Shown here: in pieces, positions 47,489 to 58,409 of the stretch | Layout of the letters: the number at the start of each line of letters is the position of its first letter | Position numbering within the stretch: the stretch's first letter is position 1 | NCBI RefSeq assembly: GCF_003688935.1 | Contig: NZ_REGE01000002.1 | Location: forward strand, 62,001-126,000 | Origin: Corynebacterium macginleyi | GTDB taxonomy: Bacteria; Actinomycetota; Actinomycetes; Mycobacteriales; Mycobacteriaceae | Reading direction: 5' to 3' | Length of the DNA stretch: 64,000 nt | The notes under the pieces: generated by a model | Told to the model about the DNA's origin: nothing | The model's database searches: none | The model's input: the letters and a program-made list of their open reading frames with translations, nothing else | Translations under genes and position numbers: made by a program

Positions 47489-49588
47489 TTAGATATGAAA
47501 GATCTTGCGCAGGTCATCAAAGATGGCCCGCAGTGGTGCTGGGAGCACCTGGGGGTTTAGACCAATAAAGGCGATACCTGCCGCCAGCGCCGCAACGATG
47601 GCAAGGGCTGCGCCGCCAAAGGAGGAGCCTTGCGGGATCTTAGGGAAATCCTTCCCATCAGAACCGTCCTCGTGGAAGCCAGGCTCTTGAGAACCAGACT
47701 CGTCACCGCCGGCTTCACCCACTTCCACGGGCAGAATCGCCTGCGTACCGGCGTCGGTGGTGATTTCCAAGTTCTGGGAGCCGGTGAGGCCTTCTGGAAC
47801 GGTCAGCGTCACCTGCGCGCGGCCGCGCTCACCAAATTGGTCATCGCCTTCCTGCTTAGAATTATCGATATCGGCGGTTACTTCCTTATTTCCTAACTTC
47901 ACCGTGACGGTCTTAGCCATTGGCTCGCCCTTACTGGTGTAGTTCAAGCTGGAGAGATCGATGGTGATTTGTTTACCGGGGGCAATTTCCCCATCGATAT
48001 GAGCACCGATATGGCTCTGCCCCTTGCGGATCTCAGACTCGCCAGACTTGATGTAATCGATCATGGCTTGGGCATCCATGTAGCCCACATCGTTCTTGTC
48101 CTTGATAGAGCCTGCCTCAAAATAGCCATCGCCGCCCTTCTCGGTGTCACTGGATGCGAGGAAGGAAGAAAGCGCGATCGAATAGTCCTTGTTCGGGTCG
48201 AGGCGCTCGCCATTGATGGTGACGGACTTGATGCGCTCGCCATGGGAGGCCTTTTGGTCATAAACCACCTGGACATTATTGGACAATCCCATGGCTAGAC
48301 GCGGCCGGCTGCTGTCAGCTTGCCACTGATTTTCCAGAGCTGTGATGAAGTCCTTACCGGAGACCTTAGCGGTCATAATCGAGTTACCAAACGGCTGGAC
48401 TTCAAAAATATCCTTGTACGTTACGTCGCCGCCCTGCAGGTCAGCGCGCACTCCGCCGGCGTTCATCACACCAAGGTCGATGTCCTGGCCTACCTGCTTA
48501 CTCAAGGCATAACGCTGCCCTTCCGCGATGAAGTTATTCAGGGTGGACTCGACACCGCGGTTGGAGCCTGAATCTCGCCCCTCATCGGAGCCGCGGAACA
48601 AATCGGCATCGAGTTTGCCAGCACTCTTCGAACCTTCTACCTCGGCTTCTTCCTGTGCCTTCTTAACGATGCCCGCAATGTCAGCATCCGGCTCTACCTG
48701 CGCCGCAGCAGTCGCGTCATACTGCTTTAGCTCAATGCTTTTCACCTTCTGAGCAGCCTTGTCGTACGTAATATCGGCATCAACCAATAACTTGCCATAC
48801 TCATAGCCTTGTGCCCACTGCAGTGGCAGCGCGCCGTCACGCTCGACCGTGCCCTGGGCGGTCACGTGAGTATCACCGCCGAAGAGGATATCGACGTCCT
48901 TATTAAAGCCTTCTGCAAATTCCTTCGCATCTTCGTGGAAGAGGGAGACGACGACGTCTGCCTCGCCACTTTCTTTCAAGCGGGTGGCTTCCTTGTTCGT
49001 TGCTTCCACAGGATCGGTGAAGATAACGCCTGGAATCTTCGCTGCAGATACCTTGAATTTCGTGTTTTGAGTGACGGTGCCGACATAGCCGACCTTCACA
49101 CCATCGATTTCTTCTACATGAGAGGCTTCCAGAATCGGTTTACCGTCTTTGAGTACGTTTGCACCGAGGATGGGATAGTCAGAACCCGGCTGAATTCGGT
49201 TTATCAGGTCCTCAGTGCCCTTGTCGAACTCGTGATTGCCAACTGCGGTGACCTTCATCCCCATGGCATTGAGTGCCTCCAGGGTGTACTTGTCATCCGA
49301 GATCGCCGACACGAATGCAGAACCACCCACATTATCGCCCGAAGAGGTGAGATTAAACTCTTGTCCTTCGTTGACCTTCTTGATAAGCGATTGTAGGCGA
49401 GCCACACCAATCTCATCGCCTGGCTTCGCGGGGTTGCTCAGTCCATCTTCCAGGTGACCGTGCAGGTCAGTGATATTGGTAACCGAGATAGTGGTCGTGT
49501 TTTCCTGCGCTAGAGCCTGCGCACCGGAGAGCGCGACGGCGGTGACGGTAGTAGCGGCCACCAACTGGCCAATGCGACGCAACTGCAT
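47489..49588 (-). CDS. Surface 5'-nucleotidase/metallophosphatase, UshA type
   Basis: 699-residue exported hydrolase likely releasing phosphate from nucleotides outside the cell. Signal peptide about 1-28 (LVAATTVTAVALSGAQALAQ). Metallophosphatase motifs NITDLHGHLEDG, SGDNVGGSAFVSA, VGNHEFDKGTEDLI and FGGDTHVTAQG; a 5'-nucleotidase C-terminal domain follows (GVMNAGGVRADLQGGDVTY). The C-terminus has a linker (PKIPQGSSFGGAAL) and one membrane helix with a short charged tail, so it is probably membrane-anchored rather than sortase-linked. Single gene. Confidence 0.88.
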   Translation of the reverse strand: MQLRRIGQLVAATTVTAVALSGAQALAQENTTTISVTNITDLHGHLEDGLSNPAKPGDEIGVARLQSLIKKVNEGQEFNLTSSGDNVGGSAFVSAISDDKYTLEALNAMGMKVTAVGNHEFDKGTEDLINRIQPGSDYPILGANVLKDGKPILEASHVEEIDGVKVGYVGTVTQNTKFKVSAAKIPGVIFTDPVEATNKEATRLKESGEADVVVSLFHEDAKEFAEGFNKDVDILFGGDTHVTAQGTVERDGALPLQWAQGYEYGKLLVDADITYDKAAQKVKSIELKQYDATAAAQVEPDADIAGIVKKAQEEAEVEGSKSAGKLDADLFRGSDEGRDSGSNRGVESTLNNFIAEGQRYALSKQVGQDIDLGVMNAGGVRADLQGGDVTYKDIFEVQPFGNSIMTAKVSGKDFITALENQWQADSSRPRLAMGLSNNVQVVYDQKASHGERIKSVTINGERLDPNKDYSIALSSFLASSDTEKGGDGYFEAGSIKDKNDVGYMDAQAMIDYIKSGESEIRKGQSHIGAHIDGEIAPGKQITIDLSSLNYTSKGEPMAKTVTVKLGNKEVTADIDNSKQEGDDQFGERGRAQVTLTVPEGLTGSQNLEITTDAGTQAILPVEVGEAGGDESGSQEPGFHEDGSDGKDFPKIPQGSSFGGAALAIVAALAAGIAFIGLNPQVLPAPLRAIFDDLRKIFHI

Positions 49589-49774
49589 AATTACTCCTGT
49601 GTCGTAGAAAGCATTCAGACAATGTATACCGCTTTCTTCACCACCGCGCAGGCAGCACTAACTCCATGAGCTGGGCTTTTACTTTTTCTCCGCTCGAAGT
49701 TCACGCAAACGTCACTTCCGCTTAGTCCGCTGGTTACCTCTGCCGTACAACCTCGCTGCAAGACGTTGAGGTGA

Positions 49775-52069
49775 TTAGGCGGTTACGCGGTAGACATCGA
49801 AGACTCCCTCGGTATTGCGCAACGTCGTTATCAACGAACCCAGCTGCTTGGTATCGGAAACCGAGAAGGTAAACCGCATCGTAGCAATTAGGTCCTCGCC
49901 GCGATTCGAATTCATCGTTAACACGTTAATGTTCTGATCGTTTAACACCCGCGTCAGCTCAGACAGCAGGCCTTGACGGTCCAATGCCTCGAGCTGCAGC
50001 GTGGCGGAAAAAGCACCGGTAGATGAAATACCAGAAGACCACTCTACCTTCAGCATGCGCTCCGGCTCGGATTTGAGCTTTTCCGCGTTTGCACAATCTG
50101 CCCGGTGCACGGACACTCCCCCGCCACGGGTGACGAAGCCAAAAATCGCGTCTCCGGGCACTGGCTGGCAGCACTTGGCTAGCTTGGCCATGACATCTGG
50201 GCTTCCCTCCACCAAGATGCCGGTGCCAGCGGCAGAATCCTTGGTGTGCTGCGCGCGGGAATGCTCGATCTCCGAAAGCGGAGTTCGTGAAGCGAGCGCA
50301 TCCACAGCATCATCGCGGTCACCGAACATGGCCACCAATTGATTTGTCACGTGTTGTGCGGAAACGTGCCCCGCGCCGATGGCGGTGTATAAAGCATCAA
50401 CGTCGGCATAGTGCAGCTGTTCAGCCACCTGTTTCATGGAGCTGGCGGTAAACAGGCGGTGCATCGGTAAGCCGCCACGCTGCACCTCAGAGGCCAAAGC
50501 ATCGCGCCCCGCTTCGAGGTGCTCTTCGCGCCTTTCTTTAGCAAACCACTGGCGGACCTTCGCCTTAGCCCGCGGGGAGACCAGGAATTCCTGCCAGTCG
50601 CGCGATGGGCCAGCATTGGGGTCCTTGGAGGTAAAGATTTCTACCTTGTCGCCGGATTTCAGCGGCAGCTCTAACGCCACCAATTTTCCGTTGACCTTGG
50701 CACCAATGCAGCGGTGTCCGACCTCCGTATGCACGGCGTAGGCGAAATCGACCGGGGTAGAACCCGCCGGCAGATCCACCACATCGCCCTTTGGGGTGAA
50801 GGCAAAGATTTGGCGCGCCGTCAGATCATAGCGCAAGGAATCGAGGAACTCATTGGGATCCGCTGCTTCCTTCTGCCAATCCAGCAGCTGGCGCATCCAC
50901 GCCATCTGGTCTACCTCTTCTTGGTGCCCAGAATTCCTACCCTTCGTTTCCTTATAGCGCCAATGCGCGGCTACGCCGTATTCGGCGTTGTAGTGCATCT
51001 CGTGGGTGCGGACCTGGACCTCCAGGGTGCCTCCGCCCTCCGCGATCACCGTAGTGTGCAAAGACTGGTAAACGCCGAAACGCGGGGAGGAAATGTAATC
51101 TTTAAAACGACCTGGTAGCGCCTGATAAATAGAATGCACCACGCCAATGGCCGCGTAACAGCTATTAACGTTATCCACCAATACGCGGATACCCACCAGG
51201 TCGAAGATCTCCGCAAACTCGCGACCGCGAACGACCATCTTTTGATAGATAGACCAATAGTGCTTTGGCCGACCCATCACTTCGGCCTCGATCCCATTTT
51301 CTTTTAGAGCGACACTGACTTGGTTGATGATTTCTTTCAGGGCGCGATCGCGCGAGGGCGCCCGTTCTGCCACCATGCGGACGATTTCGTCGTACTTTTT
51401 GGGATAGAGGATAGCAAAAGAGAGGTCCTCCAGTTCCCATTTCACGCTCGCCATGCCCAACCGATGAGCCAAGGGAGCGATAACCTCGAGCGTTTGGCGC
51501 GCCTTTTTGGCCTGCTTTTCCGGCGGCAAAAAGCGCATGGTGCGCATGTTATGCAACCGGTCGCAGACCTTTATCACAAGGACGCGCGGATCATTGGCCA
51601 TGGCGACAATCATCTTCCGGATGGTCTCCGCCTCAGCCGCGGCGCCCAGAGCCACCTTGTCCAATTTGGTGACGCCATCAACGAGGCGAGCCACCTCGGG
51701 CCCGAAATCTCGCGTCAGATCTTCCAGGGTGTAATCGGTATCTTCGACCGTATCGTGCAAAAGCGCTGCAACGATAGTAGTGGTATCCATACCGATTTCC
51801 GCGGCTATCGTAGCTACGGCCAGCGGATGGGTAATATACGGCTCGCCCGATTTACGAAATACCCCCGCATGCAGCCCTTCTGCAGTGTTATAAGCAGCGT
51901 CGAGTAATTCCGCATCCGCCTTGGGGTGAAATTTCCGGTGAATGGACATAAGGGGATCGAGCACCGGGTTGATTTTGACGCGCCCTCCGGTCAATGACCG
52001 GGCAAGCCGCGCAGACATACTCCGCATCCCATTATTAGCGTGGCGTTTTGCTGACTTGTCCGTGGCCAT
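49775..52069 (-). CDS. rel: Bifunctional (p)ppGpp synthetase/hydrolase
   Basis: 764-residue long RSH. HD hydrolase: [20 protein letters not shown] and [15 protein letters not shown]. Synthetase: [39 protein letters not shown]-terminal ACT domain at the end ([20 protein letters not shown]). The HD residues are intact, so both activities are expected. Directly after apt, an arrangement conserved in corynebacteria. Confidence 0.95.
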   Translation of the reverse strand: MATDKSAKRHANNGMRSMSARLARSLTGGRVKINPVLDPLMSIHRKFHPKADAELLDAAYNTAEGLHAGVFRKSGEPYITHPLAVATIAAEIGMDTTTIVAALLHDTVEDTDYTLEDLTRDFGPEVARLVDGVTKLDKVALGAAAEAETIRKMIVAMANDPRVLVIKVCDRLHNMRTMRFLPPEKQAKKARQTLEVIAPLAHRLGMASVKWELEDLSFAILYPKKYDEIVRMVAERAPSRDRALKEIINQVSVALKENGIEAEVMGRPKHYWSIYQKMVVRGREFAEIFDLVGIRVLVDNVNSCYAAIGVVHSIYQALPGRFKDYISSPRFGVYQSLHTTVIAEGGGTLEVQVRTHEMHYNAEYGVAAHWRYKETKGRNSGHQEEVDQMAWMRQLLDWQKEAADPNEFLDSLRYDLTARQIFAFTPKGDVVDLPAGSTPVDFAYAVHTEVGHRCIGAKVNGKLVALELPLKSGDKVEIFTSKDPNAGPSRDWQEFLVSPRAKAKVRQWFAKERREEHLEAGRDALASEVQRGGLPMHRLFTASSMKQVAEQLHYADVDALYTAIGAGHVSAQHVTNQLVAMFGDRDDAVDALASRTPLSEIEHSRAQHTKDSAAGTGILVEGSPDVMAKLAKCCQPVPGDAIFGFVTRGGGVSVHRADCANAEKLKSEPERMLKVEWSSGISSTGAFSATLQLEALDRQGLLSELTRVLNDQNINVLTMNSNRGEDLIATMRFTFSVSDTKQLGSLITTLRNTEGVFDVYRVTA

Positions 52070-52154
52070 CTCTACCGCCCTTCACCATGCCGCAGCCGCT
52101 TCTCCTGGCTGCAGCGCCCTTCCAGATCGTGTGATCTAGCTTAGACCTACCATC

Positions 52155-52700
52155 TTAGTCAGCGTCATCTAGGACAATGAGCGGCGGGCCCGATAAGCGT
52201 TGGCGGCCGTTCAGGCCTTCAACCTCTAGCACGACGACATTACCCGCCACTTCAGCACCTGCGGACTCAAGCAGCAGCTGGGCGCCGTGGAGAGTGCCAC
52301 CGGTGGCCAGAACGTCATCAACAAGCACCACGCGCTTGCCCTTCACATCGACGCCGCTGGCGGGAATCTCCAATGCGGCCGAGCCATATTCCAGTTCGTA
52401 TTCTTGGGTATATACAGGTGGCGGAAGCTTACCCTTCTTGCGAATAGCCAAAATGCCTAAACCCAACTTGTACGCTACGGCAGACCCCAGCAGGAATCCG
52501 CGAGCATCGAGGCCGCCAATGAGATCCGCACCCAACTTTTCACATGCGGCCGCCAGCCCATCAACAACAGCCTGAAATGCCTCGGGATCGGCTAATACCG
52601 GTGTGAGGTCTTCAAACAGAATTCCTTCTTTTGGGAAATCCTGAACAAGGCGTACCTTGTCGTTCAAAGCTTGTGCTGCTGATTCGTAGCGGGAGGTCAT
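52155..52700 (-). CDS. apt: Adenine phosphoribosyltransferase
   Basis: 181-residue purine salvage enzyme making AMP from adenine and [21 protein letters not shown] at the N-terminus, [18 protein letters not shown], and the PRPP loop [25 protein letters not shown] precedes ATG 52700. Upstream of rel, 85 bp apart. Confidence 0.94.
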   Translation of the reverse strand: MTSRYESAAQALNDKVRLVQDFPKEGILFEDLTPVLADPEAFQAVVDGLAAACEKLGADLIGGLDARGFLLGSAVAYKLGLGILAIRKKGKLPPPVYTQEYELEYGSAALEIPASGVDVKGKRVVLVDDVLATGGTLHGAQLLLESAGAEVAGNVVVLEVEGLNGRQRLSGPPLIVLDDAD

Positions 52701-52717
52701 AATCTTCCTTGAGAGCT

Positions 52718-52735
52718 AAATAATGAGAATTATTT
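52718..52735. promoter_or_regulatory. Fur-like AT-rich palindrome before apt
   Basis: AAATAATGAGAATTATTT is a perfect dyad (seven-base arms, centre gaga) in the 49-bp gap between the ABC binding-protein gene and apt. Shape resembles Fur/Zur operators. The adjacent AAAAGGCTTAAGCCTTTT (52743-52760) is another perfect palindrome over the stop of the binding-protein gene and may act as a weak terminator. Confidence 0.35.
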
Positions 52736-52749
52736 TAAAGGCAAAAGGC

Positions 52750-54534
52750 TTAAGCCTTTTCCACAGGTTTTTGTGCTGGCACGTGCCAACGGTCCATATT
52801 CCAGCCGATGCCCGAGATACCAGTGTAAGGCAGGACGCCTTCGACGTCGTGGTGAACGATAAAAGTGCGTGGCTGCGCAGCAACCGGAATGGAGAAAACG
52901 CGATCCCACAGCAACTCTTCCTGCTCCTTCAGCTGAACGGAGTTTTTGATGCTGGAATCTGCGGCGGAGTACTCCGTTAGCGGATCCACCGGCCCGAAGA
53001 AGACGTCAATGGGGGGCTCCCCCGTTGCCGGGTCAGGATTGAGATAAAACTGCGATAAGTACTCGTCCCCAGCATCTTCGATGGTAATGCCTGCTGGTTC
53101 GCAGGAGGCACGCAGCGCATCGACCATCGCCTGATAGCGCTTATCCGGGCTAACATAGCCGACCTTGATGGTGGTGCCGCTCAATTGGCCAGCTGTGGCC
53201 ATGTCCACTCCCTCGTGGTCCTTGACCACCGAACCGAGCGTTTGGGCGAATGGATCCTGGACCGAAACGGTGCGCACATAAGCGGGAGGGACATCGACGC
53301 CAGAAATCTCGGAGCTCTTTTGTGCAAGCGCCGATTGGTCGACGCAGGCAGCAAATGCCTTCCTGGCAGAAGGCTCTGCAAAAATTCCAGCGCGCGACAG
53401 CGTCAGCGTATCGGTCAATAAGCCTACCTTGGTAATCGTCTCGAAACCTGTACTGTCGGCGCCCGCGGCGGCGTCCCTTTTGGGGCCGCCTTGGTCACCC
53501 GCACCAGCGCCGTTGTCGGATTCTGAAGCGCCGTTGCCCTCTCCGGATTTTGCTTCCCCGCCCGCGTTTCCAGAGAGCCAGCCGGGACGAGCGGTCGCGG
53601 AATCTGCCACCTTGAGAACCCCCTTATCCGCAAGTCTGTGGGCATCGGCAGTATTCGGCCAAATGACGACGTGCTCCAAGGCAGGCTGGTCACCGCTATA
53701 TTGCTCGTTGGCTTTTAAAAAAACCTCGCCGGAATCGCCGACCTTATCCGCGGTGAAAGGCCCATAAGAGACCTGTAGCTCGGGGTCAAATTCATCCTTG
53801 GCGGTGGAGAAGCCATAGCGCCACAATTCAGCTACTGGCTGCAGCGTCGCCATATCTTCCGCGTGCAAGGCAGCGTTGAGTTCTTCCATGCTCATTTCAG
53901 TCTTCTGCGCGAGCGCATGCGCAGGCATAACGGTGCCAGGGCCGAACATATGACGCCATCGATGTCCCTGGTCCTTGTGGAAAATCAGTGTAAAGGCCTT
54001 GCTGTGCGGTGCGCATTCGATATCGGCGATATCCTCCATCAGCGGCATATGCGAGCCAAATTCGACCGGATGCGTCCCGGCCGTATAAGCAAGCAGATAA
54101 TCATCGCAGGTAACGGGAGCGCCGTCAGAGAAGGTGGCGTCATCAGAAAGCGTTAAACGCACACTTTCCTGCTCACTATCTGCCGCAGGCGGGAGCTGTT
54201 CAGTTTCTACCAAATCTGCATTGGGAATAAGCTGTCCGGAAGGCCCCGGCACAAATAGGCCGGGATAAAGGCGCGTCGAGAGTTGCGCCGCCGAGGTGGC
54301 GCTACCAAAAGCGGTGCCGGCATTCGTCGTCACCAGCTGGGAGTTGACCATATAACCGGTGTAGTTATAGGACTCCGGATCACCGGGCACTGCTTGGCCA
54401 CCGCTTTCAGCTTCCTCACTACTGCATGAGGCCGCTACGAGCGCGAGAGCAGAAAGCCCAGCCGCGACCGCCGCGATTTTGGGGCGAAAACCCCACCACC
54501 GTGTGGTGTCTAGTTTACGTTCCACGGTACGCAC
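52750..54534 (-). CDS. ABC transporter family 5 substrate-binding lipoprotein
   Basis: 594-residue peptide/nickel-type (SBP_bac_5) binding protein. Signal with lipobox-like SALALVAASC (Cys about 37), then SYNYTGYMVNSQLVTTNAGT, and domain parts LTLSDDATFSDGAPVTCDDY and EVFLKANEQYSGDQPALEHV. A low-complexity insert rich in G, A, S, E, D and N (about 325-355) interrupts the fold. No permease or ATPase gene is adjacent; it lies between secF and apt. GTG 54534 follows GGGGG. In C. glutamicum and relatives such a gene stands in the same place. Confidence 0.85.
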   Translation of the reverse strand: MRTVERKLDTTRWWGFRPKIAAVAAGLSALALVAASCSSEEAESGGQAVPGDPESYNYTGYMVNSQLVTTNAGTAFGSATSAAQLSTRLYPGLFVPGPSGQLIPNADLVETEQLPPAADSEQESVRLTLSDDATFSDGAPVTCDDYLLAYTAGTHPVEFGSHMPLMEDIADIECAPHSKAFTLIFHKDQGHRWRHMFGPGTVMPAHALAQKTEMSMEELNAALHAEDMATLQPVAELWRYGFSTAKDEFDPELQVSYGPFTADKVGDSGEVFLKANEQYSGDQPALEHVVIWPNTADAHRLADKGVLKVADSATARPGWLSGNAGGEAKSGEGNGASESDNGAGAGDQGGPKRDAAAGADSTGFETITKVGLLTDTLTLSRAGIFAEPSARKAFAACVDQSALAQKSSEISGVDVPPAYVRTVSVQDPFAQTLGSVVKDHEGVDMATAGQLSGTTIKVGYVSPDKRYQAMVDALRASCEPAGITIEDAGDEYLSQFYLNPDPATGEPPIDVFFGPVDPLTEYSAADSSIKNSVQLKEQEELLWDRVFSIPVAAQPRTFIVHHDVEGVLPYTGISGIGWNMDRWHVPAQKPVEKA

Positions 54535-54596
54535 AACCCCCTTGTTCCTTGACAGACCGAGCCTTACGCTGCCTGATTATGGCATGTTTAGGACTC

Positions 54597-55769
54597 TCAG
54601 CGGCCCGGGCGCCACGTGGGACCGGTAGGGCCAGAGGCACTCCTGCCGTAATCAGATTGTCCTTTTGCTACTTCGTTGCGCGTCTTAACCCCGGCTTCGG
54701 AGGCCGAAACCACCTTACGTTTTGCAAACTCACCTTCCGTGGATTCACTATCCTCGGACTTGCCCGCACGGTAATCCAGTACACGCTGCGTGTGCTGGCG
54801 GACTTTCTTGGTTTTATTGGCAAACGTTACAACCAGCGGGGTAGCTAGGAAGATCGAGGAGAAAATTCCCTCGACGACGCCGATAAGCTGAATCAGGGCC
54901 AGATCGCGTAGCGTGCCGATCCCCATGAGCCATACGGCAATGACGAACAACGCGATAATAGGCAACGCGGAAATAATGGACGTAGAAATAGAGCGCATGA
55001 CAGTCTGGTTAATCGCCAGGTTGGCCAGCTCCCCGTAGGTCTTCGAACGCTGGCCTTCCAGCCCCGCCGTATTCTCGTTGACCTTGTCAAAGACAATGAC
55101 GGAGTCATAGATAGAGAAAGTCAAGACGGTAAGCAAACCGATGATGACTGCAGGGGAAACCTCAAAGCCAAAAAGCGCGTAGATACCGGCGATGACGATG
55201 CCATCGATAATAAGCGCCAAGATAGCAGCAAAAGCCATAATCTTCTGCAAGCGCAACGCCACATAGATGGTCGCTGCAACGAGGAATACAACCATTGCCA
55301 GAATCATGCGCTGCGTAATGGAAGAGCCCCAGGATTCGGACACGGTAGAGGAACCGATGGCATCTGGGGTGGCCTTACCGTTTTCATCCTTCGGTTGGAA
55401 TTTCTCGTAGATGGCAGACCGGGCGCTATCTACTTCTTTTTGGCTCAAGCGCTGCGAGGTAATCTCAAGCGTTTCAGAATCGCCGGCCCCCACGATGCGC
55501 ACCTGCTCAGCTTCAACGCCAGTAGAATCCTCAAAAACGGCGGCTACCTCGTCTTCTTTCAAATCCCCAGCGGGCATGGACAAGGTGGTACCTCCCTCAA
55601 AGTCAAGAGAGAGTGTGAAACCACGAATCAAGATGGCAGCGATAGCACCGAGGAGAAGCGCGGCGGTAACCGCGTACCACCTTTTGGTGTGGCCAATGAA
55701 ATCATAGCCACGCTCGTCTTCATAGAGGCGATCTAAACGCGAAATCTTATATTTAGTCGATAGGGCCAT
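54597..55769 (-). CDS. secF: Protein translocase subunit SecF
   Basis: 390-residue six-helix RND-like subunit supporting Sec export with proton force. First helix near residue 35, then LSLDFEGGTTLSMPAG (the conserved FxGG motif), later helices with TVLTFSIYDSVIVFDKVNEN and RSISTSIISALPIIALFVIA. Polar C-terminal tail of about 70 residues ending WRPGR. Two bp after secD. Confidence 0.94.
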   Translation of the reverse strand: MALSTKYKISRLDRLYEDERGYDFIGHTKRWYAVTAALLLGAIAAILIRGFTLSLDFEGGTTLSMPAGDLKEDEVAAVFEDSTGVEAEQVRIVGAGDSETLEITSQRLSQKEVDSARSAIYEKFQPKDENGKATPDAIGSSTVSESWGSSITQRMILAMVVFLVAATIYVALRLQKIMAFAAILALIIDGIVIAGIYALFGFEVSPAVIIGLLTVLTFSIYDSVIVFDKVNENTAGLEGQRSKTYGELANLAINQTVMRSISTSIISALPIIALFVIAVWLMGIGTLRDLALIQLIGVVEGIFSSIFLATPLVVTFANKTKKVRQHTQRVLDYRAGKSEDSESTEGEFAKRKVVSASEAGVKTRNEVAKGQSDYGRSASGPTGPTWRPGR

Positions 55770-55771
55770 GG

Positions 55772-57655
55772 TTATTTCTCCTCATCTTCCGCAGCCGCTG
55801 AGGCGGAAGGACTCTCAGACGAACCGGCGCCAACGGATGCCGAATTTTCACCAGTGCGCGCCCGCACCCCAGCACCGGCAGGGCGGGACTGACTGTAGTA
55901 ACCACGCTCGCGCCGCTCCTCGATCAGCGCGTAAATTCCGCCTAAACCATTCATCGGCGGCTTGGCTGCCGCGGGTCGGCGGCCAATGATCTGCATTAGC
56001 GGCGCCATGACCAAGAAGGACACGACCAAGTCGAAGATGGTGGTCAGGCCTAAGGTAAACGCGAAGCCCTTCACTTCGCCGATGGCGAGGAAGTAAACAA
56101 TGACAGAACCGATCAATGTCACCGCGTTACCGGTCACGATGGTGCTACGCGAGCGTTCCCAGGCCTTCTGGGTTGCTGACCTAAAGGTTCTTCCCTCTAG
56201 GAGCTCATCCTTGATGCGTTCATAGTAGACCACGAACGAGTCCGCGGTCGCACCAACGCCGATGACCAAACCTGCAATACCGGAAAGGTCAAGCGAGTAA
56301 CCAATCCAGCGTCCCAGCAGCACAATCGCGCCGTACGTCAACAGGCCGGAGCCGAGCAGGAAGATAATAGCCACACCACTTAGCGCACGGAAGTAGTACA
56401 ACGAGTAGAGGATGACCAAAGTCAAGCCCGCTAAGCCTGCCCACAGGCCGGCCTCCAGTGCTGCCTTACCCAATGTCGGAGGTATGGACTCCACCGTGCC
56501 GCCGGGTTCACCGTTTTCGCCGGCAAAGGACAGAGGCAATGCGCCATAGCGGAGGTTATTGGCCAAGTTATTGGCTTCTTCTTGGCTAAAATCTCCGGTA
56601 ATGGAGGTAGCGGAACCATACGGGGTAGCGCCCTGAATAACCGGTGCTGAAATAACGGCAGAGTCAAGCGTGATAGCAATCTGATCTTTGAGGTGCTCGC
56701 GGGTTAGGTCAGCCCAAGTCTGGGAACCATTCGGTCCGCTGCCAGTCTTGAAGGAGAAGTTAATCTCCATCTGGCCGGTCTGCGGATTCAGGCCGCCGTT
56801 AATTGGGGAATTGGTATCAATCTCATTACCCGTCAAACGGGTACCATCTTCGTCCTCGATGCCGCTGAGCAACGGCACCGGCTCTAGGACATAGGGAGTC
56901 CCACTGTCATAGTCGCACGTAACGAAAGGCTTGGACGGATCATCCGCGCCCGCTAACAGCGAATTGGTGCCCTGGCAGGTTAAGAGCGAAGAGGCCGCGG
57001 CTTGCGTCGTCGGATCAGTCGATTGCCGGTCCTTCAACAACATCGCGATAGTTTCTTCGCGGCGCTCGGTGCGCTCAATGGAGTTGGAAGGCTCGTCCAA
57101 AGGCTTAGCGGAGACCTTCGGTGCCTTAACGTCCTTCGCTTCCTTGCCCTCAGCCTGCGCTTCTTGCTGGGCAATGGCTTTGGTAACATCCTCCAACTTC
57201 TGGTTGGCCTCGTCTTTATCGAGGACGCCATATTTGACCCAGCGGTTGGCCATGTCCTCCAGCTCTTTAGCGAGCTTATCCATATCTGGAGCGGCGGGTT
57301 GTGCCACCGGGCGGAAGTACAACTGTGAGGTCTGCCCCACTGCCTGGGCCTGTGAGGCATCCTCGCCCGGGACGGTAATGACGAGGGTATTACCATTGAT
57401 GACGACCTCGGACCCTGAAACACCCATACCGTTCACGCGCTGTTCCAAAATGTTGCGTGCTTGCCGTAGCTGGTCCTGGGTGGGTTGTTCACCTTGTGGC
57501 GCCAAGGTAACTCGGGTGCCGCCCTGCAGGTCGATGCCTAGCTTAGGGGCGGGTTCACGGTTTCCGGTAAAAAAGACCAGCGCATAGATAACGACCACGA
57601 TGAGCCCGAAAAGCGCGAGGGCGCGTTTGGGCCATTGTCGGTTGCTATTTTTCAT
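55772..57655 (-). CDS. secD: Protein translocase subunit SecD
   Basis: 627-residue partner of SecF. First helix ALALFGLIVVVIYALVFFTG, GIDLQGGTRVTLAPQGEQP, a large periplasmic part with an acidic, K/A-rich insert (about 140-200), and the membrane domain with GGTVESIPPTLGKAALEAGL and ATADSFVVYYERIKDELLEG. ATG 57655 (MKNSNRQWPKRAL) chosen as family start. A polar tail follows the last helix. Confidence 0.94.
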   Translation of the reverse strand: MKNSNRQWPKRALALFGLIVVVIYALVFFTGNREPAPKLGIDLQGGTRVTLAPQGEQPTQDQLRQARNILEQRVNGMGVSGSEVVINGNTLVITVPGEDASQAQAVGQTSQLYFRPVAQPAAPDMDKLAKELEDMANRWVKYGVLDKDEANQKLEDVTKAIAQQEAQAEGKEAKDVKAPKVSAKPLDEPSNSIERTERREETIAMLLKDRQSTDPTTQAAASSLLTCQGTNSLLAGADDPSKPFVTCDYDSGTPYVLEPVPLLSGIEDEDGTRLTGNEIDTNSPINGGLNPQTGQMEINFSFKTGSGPNGSQTWADLTREHLKDQIAITLDSAVISAPVIQGATPYGSATSITGDFSQEEANNLANNLRYGALPLSFAGENGEPGGTVESIPPTLGKAALEAGLWAGLAGLTLVILYSLYYFRALSGVAIIFLLGSGLLTYGAIVLLGRWIGYSLDLSGIAGLVIGVGATADSFVVYYERIKDELLEGRTFRSATQKAWERSRSTIVTGNAVTLIGSVIVYFLAIGEVKGFAFTLGLTTIFDLVVSFLVMAPLMQIIGRRPAAAKPPMNGLGGIYALIEERRERGYYSQSRPAGAGVRARTGENSASVGAGSSESPSASAAAEDEEK

Positions 57656-57933
57656 AGCGCCTCGAGATGATGCGGACAACGATATTCTCCTGTGCACTGC
57701 AAAACAGGGTGATTAGACAATGAATACGGCCCGACCAATTCGGCGCGGGCACGTTAACAAAGCACAATCGTACGTCATGGAACCAGATTTTCCGTAACGG
57801 GGTCCTCGTTTCAGCGAAAATACGCTCAGTTCGATGTTTTTCACAAGCCAAGTGCGGGCTCATAAACGCTCCTAGTATGCACAACGATGCGCCCTGCCGT
57901 GCCTCCCCTGAGGGCGCGGGCGGTAACGAGGAT

Positions 57934-58320
57934 CTAACGGTCGGAGGACTGCTCGCCTTCTCCGCCGTTGAATCCCTCATGATTATTGTGCTCACCGTTT
58001 CCGTGCTGCGGCTCTACGCCATCGTCTGTACTAGCCGCTGCACTGCCTCGGTCGAGGTTCCGAGCATCACTTTCGGTGCGAACCACCGCCATCTTGTCAA
58101 AGGTGAGGATAACTCCCGGGGAAACCTCGAGGTCCACACTATTATCAGTCGTCCCTCGCACCACGCCATGGACACCCCCAGCGGTCACGATGCGGTCGCC
58201 ATTCTGCAGGGAGTTTTGCAGCGATAGCATTTCATTCTGGCGTTGGCGTTGCTTACGCATCGCCATCATGGACGGAATGATGAACAAAGTGACAATGATG
58301 ATGAGAAAGATGATTTCCAT
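57934..58320 (-). CDS. yajC: Preprotein translocase subunit YajC
   Basis: 128-residue protein with one N-terminal helix (MEIIFLIIIVTLFIIPSMMA) followed by RKQRQRQNEMLSLQNSLQNG and DRIVTAGGVHGVV, the YajC signature. The hydrophilic His/Asn/Gly-rich tail (about 105-128) is variable. ATG 58320 is chosen over upstream open frame by conservation. In order ruvB-yajC-secD-secF; the 278 bp between yajC and secD hold no gene and no clear promoter. Confidence 0.9.
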   Translation of the reverse strand: MEIIFLIIIVTLFIIPSMMAMRKQRQRQNEMLSLQNSLQNGDRIVTAGGVHGVVRGTTDNSVDLEVSPGVILTFDKMAVVRTESDARNLDRGSAAASTDDGVEPQHGNGEHNNHEGFNGGEGEQSSDR

Positions 58321-58409
58321 AACGTTCCAGTATGCCAGACCGCTTGGTGCACAAAAACCATAGGCTGGTTCCACCTCTCCGGCCCCACCGGCGAGTTACC
58401 CAGGCTGTC

